Origin: Aquimarina amphilecti
GTDB lineage: Bacteria; Bacteroidota; Bacteroidia; Flavobacteriales; Flavobacteriaceae
Length of the DNA: 64,000 nucleotides
Assembly: GCF_900109375.1 (NCBI RefSeq)
Contig: NZ_FOAB01000001.1
Span: forward strand, 806,001-870,000
Direction of reading: 5' to 3'
Part shown: positions 56,216-63,074 of the stretch, one piece after another
How the letters are laid out: every line of letters starts with the position of its first letter
Position numbering within the stretch: position 1 is the stretch's first letter
The notes under the pieces: model-generated
The model's input: only the letters and a program-made list of their open reading frames with translations
The model's database searches: none
What the model was told of the DNA's origin: nothing
Made by a program: the position numbers and the translations under genes

Positions 56216-56341
56216 ACTGATTAAAAAATTAGCCGCTAAGAGTAAGGCTATAAAAACAACAATTCCGTTTTCTAATGTATTACTTTTTAACTTGGCTACC
56301 TTAACTTGAGCATTTTTATTCCTTAAAAAATTCTTTTTCAT
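56195..56341 (-). CDS. Small membrane protein (48 aa)
   Basis: An ATG at 56341 opens a 48-codon frame: a strongly basic N-terminus (MKKNFLRNKNAQVKVAKLK), then one hydrophobic segment (IVVFIALLLAANFLISL, about 27-43). The stop lies inside the end of ppk1 on the other strand. Positive-inside topology would place the N-terminus in the cytoplasm. No homologue is known to me. Basic start and well-placed membrane helix make it more than chance, but I cannot show that it is expressed. Confidence 0.45.
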   Translation of the reverse strand: MKKNFLRNKNAQVKVAKLKSNTLENGIVVFIALLLAANFLISLKILFG

Positions 56342-56497
56342 AGCAAATATTGTTTTATTTGGGTTTAATTACTCTAAATATAGTCGGAATTATCAGATTT
56401 ATATTTCAAAAGTAATGATATTATTTATAATTCAACGATAAAAAACATATAAAATCGATGAAATACACTTTTTTAACATTTCTGAAATCCTAATAAC

Positions 56498-57349
56498 ATG
56501 CATACTATAAAAATTGGTGGCGTTCCTGAGCACTTCAACTTACCTTGGCATTTAACCATAGAAGAAGGAGCTTATTTAGAAAAAGATATTGAACTAGAAT
56601 GGATCGATTTCCCTGGAGGGACTGGAGCTATGTGTGAGGCCTTAAGAAATAATGATATCGATATCGCTATTATCCTTACAGAAGGAATTATAAAAGATAT
56701 TATTGCCGGTAGCCCTACTAAAATTGTACAAACGTATATCCAATCCCCATTAGTATGGGGTATTCATGTAGGACACAGTTCAAAATATACTAACCTAAGC
56801 GATCTACAAAATACTTCGGCAGCGATCAGTAGATATGGATCTGGATCTCATTTAATGGCATATGTGAATGCTCAAAATAATGGTTGGGACACTTCTGCAC
56901 TACAATTCGAAGTAGTTAAAAATCTAGATGGAGCGGTAAAAGCTCTAACGGATGGTAATGCTGATTATTTCATGTGGGAACATTTTACTACAAAACCGTT
57001 AGTAGATAATAAGACATTTAGACGTATTGCCGATTGCCCTACTCCTTGGCCCTGTTTTGTAATTGCAGTAAGAGAGGAAATTTTAGACACAAAAAAAGAT
57101 CGGGTAAAAGATATTCTACAAATTATTAATAATACAACTGTCGATTTTAAACAAATCCCTAGTATAGATAAAACACTTTCACTCAGATACGATCAACAAT
57201 TACAAGATATTAGAGATTGGATCCAAATTACTGAATGGAGTCAATCTTTAATAAAATCTAAAACACTAAATCAAATTCAGAATCAATTATTTAAGTTAGA
57301 TATCATCGATAAAATTATTGATCCTAAAGATTTAATTTCTGAAATCTAA
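56498..57349 (+). CDS. Periplasmic-binding-protein-fold protein without signal peptide (NMT1/THI5-like)
   Basis: 283 residues. IGGVPEHFNLPWHLTIEEGAYLEKDIEL, FPGGTGAMCEALRNNDIDIAIILTEGII and SRYGSGSHLMAYVNA (segments up to about 120) match substrate-binding domains of the SsuA/THI5/NMT1 group. There is no signal peptide or lipobox and no transporter genes lie nearby. It is therefore probably cytoplasmic, acting as an enzyme or sensor rather than as a transport component. It is a single gene with 280 bp upstream. Confidence 0.75.
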   Translation: MHTIKIGGVPEHFNLPWHLTIEEGAYLEKDIELEWIDFPGGTGAMCEALRNNDIDIAIILTEGIIKDIIAGSPTKIVQTYIQSPLVWGIHVGHSSKYTNLSDLQNTSAAISRYGSGSHLMAYVNAQNNGWDTSALQFEVVKNLDGAVKALTDGNADYFMWEHFTTKPLVDNKTFRRIADCPTPWPCFVIAVREEILDTKKDRVKDILQIINNTTVDFKQIPSIDKTLSLRYDQQLQDIRDWIQITEWSQSLIKSKTLNQIQNQLFKLDIIDKIIDPKDLISEI

Positions 57350-57404
57350 GCAACCTTTTTATTATTTGTACATCTTGTTTACGTAGGAAAACAATTAATT
57401 TATT

Positions 57405-58007
57405 ATGAAACAAATACTAATAATAGCTACTATATTATTCTCATTTCAGATTTCTTTTGCCCAAGACCAGACTGATCTACCTAAAAGAGATATTAAAAAA
57501 AATGAAATTAGTATTAATCCCTTTAATATAGTTGTATTTGGAGCTCTTGACTTAGGTTATGAAAGAATACTTTCCAGTAACAACACATTAGGTTTTGACT
57601 TATTTTATCGTTTGACAGATGACGATGATAATGATGATGATAATGATGATGATTTTATAGACACCGATGATGTATTTGACAAAGAAATAGCATTTACTAC
57701 ACGTTTTAAATATTTTTTTGGAGATAGAATTGCCAGAGGTTTCTATATAGAAGCATTTGGAATGCTATCCTTTGGTGAACATGAAGAATATGTTGAAGTT
57801 TTTGATAATCAAGGAAACTTTATTAGTTCTAATTATGTAGATCAAGAGTATACAGATTTTGCTTTAGGATTTGCAGTAGGTGGAAAATTTGTAACCCGCA
57901 ACGGTTTCTTTATAGACATTGGTTTCGGAATTGGAAGGAATTTATTTAGTGACAAAAGCCCAGAAATTATTGTAAGACCTAATTTATACTTGGGATATCG
58001 CTTTTAA
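57405..58007 (+). CDS. Outer-membrane beta-barrel protein A (DUF3575-like)
   Basis: 200 residues. Signal peptide (1-19, ending in ISFAQ) and then alternating beta strands: NEISINPFNIVVFGALDLGYERIL, LGFDLFYRL, FTTRFKYFFGDRIARGFYIEAFGML and DFALGFAVGGKFVTRNGFFIDIGFGIGR (given in pieces), ending in LYLGYRF with the C-terminal aromatic typical of Bam substrates. An Asp-rich loop (about 71-87) lies between strands and could bind calcium. The next gene encodes a paralogue. Confidence 0.8.
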   Translation: MKQILIIATILFSFQISFAQDQTDLPKRDIKKNEISINPFNIVVFGALDLGYERILSSNNTLGFDLFYRLTDDDDNDDDNDDDFIDTDDVFDKEIAFTTRFKYFFGDRIARGFYIEAFGMLSFGEHEEYVEVFDNQGNFISSNYVDQEYTDFALGFAVGGKFVTRNGFFIDIGFGIGRNLFSDKSPEIIVRPNLYLGYRF

Positions 58008-58188
58008 TTAATATTATTTCGACATTAATTAAATATTCATAAACACTTTTCTCTAATTCTTGGTAGGGTATTTTTTTATTGGTTTGTTTTAAGAAGGAAA
58101 TCAGGTCAATTTTAGAATAAAATTAGTTCCCTAATACTTTCCCGATTTTAAAAATTAATTACTAATAACAAATTTAATAAACGAACGA

Positions 58189-58776
58189 ATGAAACTTTTT
58201 TTCACAATAGTTGCTCTTATTTTTACATTGCAGATGACTGCACAAGATCAATCTGATTTACCAGCAAGGGATATCAATAAAAATGAAATTAGCTTAAGCC
58301 CTGTAAATATAATAGCTTTTGGTGCATTAGATATTGGTTATGAAAGGGTACTTAATAACAATACTACCTTAGGATTAGACTTCTTTTACAGATTTAGTGA
58401 TGGAATAGATAATGATGATGATATCATCGATAGAGATGGAATTTTCGATAAAGAAATTGCCTTAACTGTACGTTATAAATATTTCTTTGGAAACAGAATT
58501 GCAAGAGGATTTTACATTGAAGGATTTGGTATGTTGTCTGATGGAGAACATGAAGAATTTGTAGAATTAACAAATGTGGCAGGGGATTTCATTGGTGGTA
58601 CTAATGTAGATATGGAATATACCGATTTTGCTTTAGGGTTTGGAGTTGGAGGCAAATTTGTCACGAAAAAAGGATTCTTTTTAGATATTGGATTTGGTAT
58701 CGGTAGAAATTTATTTCATAAAAACAGCCCTGATATCATCGTTAGACCTAACTTATATGTAGGATATAGATTTTAA
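58189..58776 (+). CDS. Outer-membrane beta-barrel protein B (paralogue of A)
   Basis: 195 residues. Signal peptide ends at TLQMTAQ. The barrel has the same strand order as protein A (NEISLSPVNIIAFGALDIGYERVL, ARGFYIEGFGMLSDGEHEEFVEL, DFALGFGVGGKFV) and ends in LYVGYRF. The acidic loop is shorter (DGIDNDDDIIDRDG). The two arose by tandem duplication. The 181-bp gap suggests separate promoters. Function unknown; DUF3575-type barrels are common in Flavobacteria. Confidence 0.8.
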   Translation: MKLFFTIVALIFTLQMTAQDQSDLPARDINKNEISLSPVNIIAFGALDIGYERVLNNNTTLGLDFFYRFSDGIDNDDDIIDRDGIFDKEIALTVRYKYFFGNRIARGFYIEGFGMLSDGEHEEFVELTNVAGDFIGGTNVDMEYTDFALGFGVGGKFVTKKGFFLDIGFGIGRNLFHKNSPDIIVRPNLYVGYRF

Positions 58777-58914
58777 AAGTAGGGTATTCTATTACATAAA
58801 CGTTATATAATAAAGCGGTATTGATGGTAAATGTTCAAATTTTTAATATTTTTTTATAATTAGTTAAATCAAATGGAATAAATATTTAAGATATGTTTAA
58901 AACACACATCTTAT

Positions 58915-58932
58915 GGGGTTTCCGTAAGAAAA
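58915..58932 (+). promoter_or_regulatory. GGGGTTTCCGTAAGAAAA motif upstream of promoter
   Basis: This 18-mer differs by one inserted A from GGGGTTTACCGTAAGAAAA at 14450-14468. It ends 16 bp before a TAnnTTTG box (58949-58956), a suitable position for an activator site. I cannot name the regulator. Confidence 0.45.
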
Positions 58933-58948
58933 GATTTAAATATTTTTG

Positions 58949-58956
58949 TACATTTG
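58949..58956 (+). promoter_or_regulatory. Candidate -7 promoter box for the 56-aa protein
   Basis: TACATTTG fits TAnnTTTG exactly, and TATTTTTG at 58941-58948 fits as well. The leader would be about 80 nt. No TTTG is seen at -33; the GGGGTTTCCGTAAGAAAA motif lies there instead. Confidence 0.5.
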
Positions 58957-59041
58957 CCTCGCCTACCCCAATAAACCAATTATTAAAGTGTACGCAACCT
59001 TTTGAGGTAATTGCATCTAATAATTAACTAACAAATCAGAC

Positions 59042-59212
59042 ATGGCAACATTTTTATTAATTCTTGGAGGGCTTATAGCATTCAATTTTATTCTTTTAAA
59101 ATTCAGTATGCAATCAGTTGATTCTGATAAGAAAAAAGCTAAAGCAGTAAAATCTGTAACAAATTCAAACATTACCAAAACTAAAACTACGAGAATCCCA
59201 AAGGCTGCATAA
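59042..59212 (+). CDS. Small membrane protein (56 aa)
   Basis: The frame from the ATG at 59042 encodes an N-terminal hydrophobic helix (MATFLLILGGLIAFNFILL, 1-19) and then a basic, Lys/Thr-rich tail (SDKKKAKAVKSVTNSNITK). It has a good promoter box upstream and ends 4 bp before the end of ung on the other strand. The C-terminus is probably cytoplasmic by the positive-inside rule. No known family. Similar short basic-tailed membrane proteins are common in Flavobacteria but uncharacterised. Confidence 0.6.
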   Translation: MATFLLILGGLIAFNFILLKFSMQSVDSDKKKAKAVKSVTNSNITKTKTTRIPKAA

Positions 59213-59216
59213 TTAC

Positions 59217-59882
59217 TTACCAATCTATAGGTAATCGATTTGTACTCTTAAGATACTCATTGGTTTTTCCAAAGTGTTTATTTCCGAACCAATACCCTCG
59301 GTTTGCACTTAAAGGAGAAGGATGTCCACTGTTTAAAACAAAATGTTTATCCTTATCAATTTTTGCACCTTTTTTCTTTGCAAATCCTCCCCACAGTAAA
59401 AAAACAACATCTTTCTTGTTGTCGGAAATACATCGAATTACAGCGTCAGTAAATTTTTCCCATCCTTTACCTTGATGAGATCCTGCATGATTTGCTCTCA
59501 CCGTTAAGGTCGCATTTAATAACAAAACACCTTGCTTAGCCCAACGTGTTAAGTTCCCATTGGAAGGAAAAGGGATATTTAGATCAGATTCAATTTCTTT
59601 AAAAACATTTATTAATGAAGGTGGAATATTAATATCTTTATTTACAGAAAAACAGAGTCCGTGAGCCTGTTCAATACCATGATATGGATCTTGACCAATG
59701 ATCACAACCTTAACATCATCAAAACTACAGTAATCAAAGGCAGAAAAAATTTCTGATTCAGGCGGGAAACAAGTCTCTTTTTCATATTCTAATTCAATAA
59801 AATCAATTAAACTCTTAAAATATGGTTTATCAAACTCTTGTTCTAATCGTGTTCTCCAACTATTCTCAATATTTACATTCAT
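59217..59882 (-). CDS. ung: Uracil-DNA glycosylase, family 1
   Basis: 221 residues. VVIIGQDPYHGIEQAHGLCFSV (in part, about 59-80) carries the catalytic aspartate (about 65), LLLNATLTV the water-activating region, and LNSGHPSPLSANRG the histidine of the second motif. It removes uracil from DNA as the first step of base excision repair. Single gene on the minus strand, divergent from mutS2. The start is the ATG at 59882. Confidence 0.98.
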   Translation of the reverse strand: MNVNIENSWRTRLEQEFDKPYFKSLIDFIELEYEKETCFPPESEIFSAFDYCSFDDVKVVIIGQDPYHGIEQAHGLCFSVNKDINIPPSLINVFKEIESDLNIPFPSNGNLTRWAKQGVLLLNATLTVRANHAGSHQGKGWEKFTDAVIRCISDNKKDVVFLLWGGFAKKKGAKIDKDKHFVLNSGHPSPLSANRGYWFGNKHFGKTNEYLKSTNRLPIDW

Positions 59883-59910
59883 CTTAGTATCAAAAAAAAA
59901 TGCAATTGTT

Positions 59911-59918
59911 TACATTTG
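59911..59918 (+). promoter_or_regulatory. Candidate -7 promoter box for mutS2
   Basis: TACATTTG matches TAnnTTTG. A leader of about 100 nt would precede the mutS2 ATG at 60027. No strong -33 box is visible. Confidence 0.4.
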
Positions 59919-60026
59919 CTCACGTATAAAATTATAACAAATACTTTTCTAAAAGTAAACTCATACTGAGTTTTATAATAAAGAAATTAACATAAAAGAA
60001 TATCTCCTAAAAGCTAGGATAACACC

Positions 60027-62198
60027 ATGATCCGAATTTCAGAAAAAACACTTAAAGATCTAGAATTCCATACAATACTTAGTCATATAGTTGATCTATG
60101 CAATACAGATTACGGAAAAACAAAAGCTCTACAAATTGTACCGTTATCAACAAAAGAAAAATTACATATTTCATTACAACAAGTATCTGAATATAAATCT
60201 TCTTATTTAAATGATTCCAAGATACCCAATCATGGATTTGATAGTATCGATAAAGAATTACAACTATTAGGGATAGAAAACACTTTTTTAGAAACTTTTA
60301 ATCTAAAGAAAATTATATCTATCAGTATCACTACAAATGATTTACTGAGCTTTTTTAGAAAGTTTAAAGAACTATATCCTGTGCTACATGAAACATCTTC
60401 TCAGGTACCTTTTACTAAAGAAGTAATTAACTGTATTGAGATCGTAGTTGACAAATTTGGGGAGATTAAAGATAACGCCTCTCCCACTCTCAGTATACTT
60501 AGAAAAGATATACAAGAAGTACAAGGTAAATTAAACGGAAGTTTTGGTCGTGACCTCACCAGATACAATAGCTTCGGATATTTAGATGATATTAAAGAAA
60601 GTGTTGTTGATAATAGACGAGTATTAGCTGTAAAAGCAATGTATCGCCGTAAGGTGAAAGGGGCAATAATGGGTAATTCCAAAACTGGTAGTATCGTATA
60701 TATAGAACCGGAAGCGACATTACAATTTAGTAGAACTTTAAGCAATCTGCAATATGAAGAACGAGAAGAAATTGTCAAAATACTTAAAGATCTTACAAAT
60801 AAAATAAGACCTTTTTCTGAACTACTGACACAATACCAGGAATACCTTAGTAACATTGATATTGTAGCTGCTAAAACAAAATACGCTAATAAATTTAATG
60901 GAGTATTACCAAAAATAACAGAGGATCGAGAACTAACTATAAAAGATGCATACCATCCTCTACTATATCTTAATAATCAAGAAAAAGGCGAGAAAACATA
61001 CCCTCAGACAATTTCTTTAGATAAAAATAATAGAATTATCGTTATATCTGGTCCAAATGCGGGAGGAAAAAGTATTACCTTAAAAACTGTTGGGTTATTA
61101 CAGATTATGCTCCAAAGTGGTATGCTAATACCAGTTCATGAATACAGTAGAATGTCACTGTTTAATACTATTCTTACAGATATAGGAGATAATCAATCTA
61201 TAGAAAATCATTTAAGTACCTATAGCTATAGACTAAAGAATATGAATTACTTCCTTAGGAAATGTAACGATAAAACGTTATTTCTTATTGATGAATTTGG
61301 AACTGGAAGTGATCCAGAATTAGGTGGTGCATTAGCTGAAGCTTTTCTAGAGGTTTTTTATGAACGTGAGTCTTTTGGTATAATTACAACTCATTATGCA
61401 AATCTAAAAATGCTAGCAAATGAATTGCCAAATATGACAAATGCTAATATGCTTTTTGATTCTAAAACATTAGAACCTTTATTTAAATTATACCTAGGAG
61501 AAGCAGGAAGTTCCTTCACTTTTGAAGTAGCACAAAAAAATGGAATCCCGTATAGTCTAATTAATAAAGCTAAGAAAAAGGTAGAACGTGGTAAAATTCG
61601 TTTTGACAAGAGTATAGCCAATTTACAAAAGGAAAGATCAAAGCTCCAAAAAACAACTTCATCTTTAAAAACAAAAGAACAAAAAACTGAAGATGAAAAA
61701 GAACGATTGGATAAAATCAACAAAAAACTACAAAACAAGTTAGAAAGCTATCAAGAATTATATGATAGTAATCAACGTATGATTTACTTAGGACAAAAAC
61801 TAAATGAGATCAGCGAAAAATATTTTCATAATAAAAAGAAAAGAGAACTTATCGATGAATTTATGAAAATAGTGCAAGTAGAAAACTCTAAAAGAACAAA
61901 ACAAACCACTAAACAAAGAAGAGCTAAAAAAGCTAAAGAAGAACGAGTAGTTAAAGAGGTAGAGAAAAAAGTTGAGGTAATCCGCGAAAAGAAAAAAGAG
62001 CTAAAGAAAAAAGAAGAAAAGTTAGAGAAGGAAAAACCTAAAGTAGTTCTCAAAATTGGCGACAGAGTAAGAATGATTGACGGCAAATCAATTGGAACCA
62101 TTGATATTCTAGAGAAAGGAAAGGCAGTAGTTAATTATGGCATATTCACTACTAACGTTGCAATTGACCAATTAGAATTTGTAGAACGAAAAAAGTAG
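60027..62198 (+). CDS. mutS2: MutS2 family ATPase (no visible Smr domain)
   Basis: 723 residues. N-terminal clamp/lever region, Walker A ISGPNAGGKSITLK near 340-353, Walker B LFLIDEFGTGSDP near 420, then ITTHYANLK. A long Lys/Glu-rich coiled coil covers about 510-670. The chain ends in KIGDRVRMIDGKSIGTIDIL, a KOW-like barrel. The Smr nuclease domain that ends most MutS2 proteins, with its DLHG motif, is absent, so a nuclease activity should not be assumed. Related proteins act on branched DNA or collided ribosomes. It is followed by a strong terminator. Confidence 0.92.
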   Translation: MIRISEKTLKDLEFHTILSHIVDLCNTDYGKTKALQIVPLSTKEKLHISLQQVSEYKSSYLNDSKIPNHGFDSIDKELQLLGIENTFLETFNLKKIISISITTNDLLSFFRKFKELYPVLHETSSQVPFTKEVINCIEIVVDKFGEIKDNASPTLSILRKDIQEVQGKLNGSFGRDLTRYNSFGYLDDIKESVVDNRRVLAVKAMYRRKVKGAIMGNSKTGSIVYIEPEATLQFSRTLSNLQYEEREEIVKILKDLTNKIRPFSELLTQYQEYLSNIDIVAAKTKYANKFNGVLPKITEDRELTIKDAYHPLLYLNNQEKGEKTYPQTISLDKNNRIIVISGPNAGGKSITLKTVGLLQIMLQSGMLIPVHEYSRMSLFNTILTDIGDNQSIENHLSTYSYRLKNMNYFLRKCNDKTLFLIDEFGTGSDPELGGALAEAFLEVFYERESFGIITTHYANLKMLANELPNMTNANMLFDSKTLEPLFKLYLGEAGSSFTFEVAQKNGIPYSLINKAKKKVERGKIRFDKSIANLQKERSKLQKTTSSLKTKEQKTEDEKERLDKINKKLQNKLESYQELYDSNQRMIYLGQKLNEISEKYFHNKKKRELIDEFMKIVQVENSKRTKQTTKQRRAKKAKEERVVKEVEKKVEVIREKKKELKKKEEKLEKEKPKVVLKIGDRVRMIDGKSIGTIDILEKGKAVVNYGIFTTNVAIDQLEFVERKK

Positions 62199-62229
62199 TC
62201 ATCAAAGGAAAGTTCTTATTTAACAAAAT

Positions 62230-62265
62230 AAAAAGCCCACTATCTTATAAGTTAGTGGGCTTTTT
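62230..62265. terminator. Bidirectional terminator after mutS2
   Basis: Thirteen-base arms (62230-62242 with 62253-62265), including AGCCCACTA/TAGTGGGCT, flank a 10-nt loop with an A-run before and T-run after. It serves mutS2 and the convergent minus-strand gene at 62289. Confidence 0.9.
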
Positions 62266-62288
62266 CGTAGGTTAAGTTCAATCGATTA

Positions 62289-62648
62289 TTACTTCCCTCC
62301 CGCTAATAAGACAAAAGAATTTGCCGATAAAGGAGATACATTATAACTTTTTACTTTTTGTAAAGTCTTTATATACTTTTCTGCTTCTACAAATGCTAGT
62401 TCCATACCGCTCGAAGACATTCCCTCATTAATCTCAATCGTCTTAGAAATAACATCTCCATTAGTATACTCTACTGTCATTTTCCATTTCTTAATGGAGT
62501 GAAAATTTCTAGACACCAAAGTATTCACTTCATTGTCTTTCTTATTTTCTTTTTTACTCTTTTCCTTCTCGTTTATTGGATTTGAATCTAAAGAACCTGC
62601 ATATCCGAGTGTTACGCAGAACATTGCAATTACTAGTGAGAGTTTCAT
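62289..62648 (-). CDS. Small secreted protein (unknown function)
   Basis: 119 residues. Signal peptide 1-18 (LSLVIAMFCVTLGYAGS), then a very charged linker (NEKEKSKKENKKDNE) and an 80-residue domain starting at SIKKWKMTVEYTNGDVISKTIEI. I do not recognise the domain. It is transcribed divergently from a small HTH protein, and the gap between them carries palindromic sites, so it may be the target of that regulator. It is convergent with mutS2. Confidence 0.65.
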   Translation of the reverse strand: MKLSLVIAMFCVTLGYAGSLDSNPINEKEKSKKENKKDNEVNTLVSRNFHSIKKWKMTVEYTNGDVISKTIEINEGMSSSGMELAFVEAEKYIKTLQKVKSYNVSPLSANSFVLLAGGK

Positions 62649-62661
62649 TTTTAGAGGTTTT

Positions 62662-62734
62662 GATTTGTATGATTCGAATATACAAATATTATTTGATTAT
62701 ACAAATATTTTTTTAATAAAAATTTATTTGTATA
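62662..62734. promoter_or_regulatory. Palindromic operator-like sites between divergent genes
   Basis: ATTTGTAT occurs at 62663-62670 and ATACAAAT at 62680-62687, forming a 25-bp inverted repeat. TATACAAATA at 62698-62707 and TATTTGTATA at 62725-62734 form a second, wider inverted repeat. All four half-sites are the same octamer in either orientation. They fill the 112-bp gap between the secreted-protein gene and the HTH gene. Confidence 0.6.
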
Positions 62735-62760
62735 TTTATTTCGTATAAGCATATTAATAT

Positions 62761-62973
62761 ATGATTAACAAGAAATTAAAAAGATTACTTAAAAAAAGTA
62801 AAGGAGCTAAAACCGTTTACGGTATATCAAAAGTATTGGGCATTAGTCCACAAGCTGGAGATTATATTGTAAAGCGAAAAAACTTAGCAAAAGACTTCGA
62901 ACGATTGCAAAAAATTGCTGATTATATGGATGTTGACATTATTGATATTGTCGATTACAAAAAGAAAAAGTAG
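62761..62973 (+). CDS. Small helix-turn-helix DNA-binding protein (Cro/CI-like)
   Basis: 70 residues, highly basic. GAKTVYGISKVLGISPQAGDYIVKRKNLAKDFERLQKIADYMDVDIIDI (pieces within about 15-63) is a helix-turn-helix arrangement of the XRE type, with a recognition helix around SPQAGDYIVKR. There is no effector domain. Four half-sites in the upstream gap point to autoregulation and control of the divergent gene. Phage origin is possible but nothing phage-like lies nearby. Confidence 0.75.
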   Translation: MINKKLKRLLKKSKGAKTVYGISKVLGISPQAGDYIVKRKNLAKDFERLQKIADYMDVDIIDIVDYKKKK

Positions 62974-63045
62974 TTACAGGTCTTCTAGCATTCATTTAAT
63001 GTTTTTTACTATAAACTCAAACCAATTATTCTGAATGGTTTTCTT

Positions 63046-63053
63046 TATTTTTG
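63046..63053 (+). promoter_or_regulatory. Candidate -7 promoter box for the symporter gene
   Basis: TATTTTTG matches TAnnTTTG, 22 bp before the ATG at 63075. No -33 TTTG is seen. Confidence 0.35.
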
Positions 63054-63074
63054 AAACATAGCAAATCACTTTAC

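Noticed and set aside
62698-62734. CRISPR-like short repeats in the HTH gap
   Set aside because: Only four octamers in mixed orientation with uneven spacing; operator sites explain them better.
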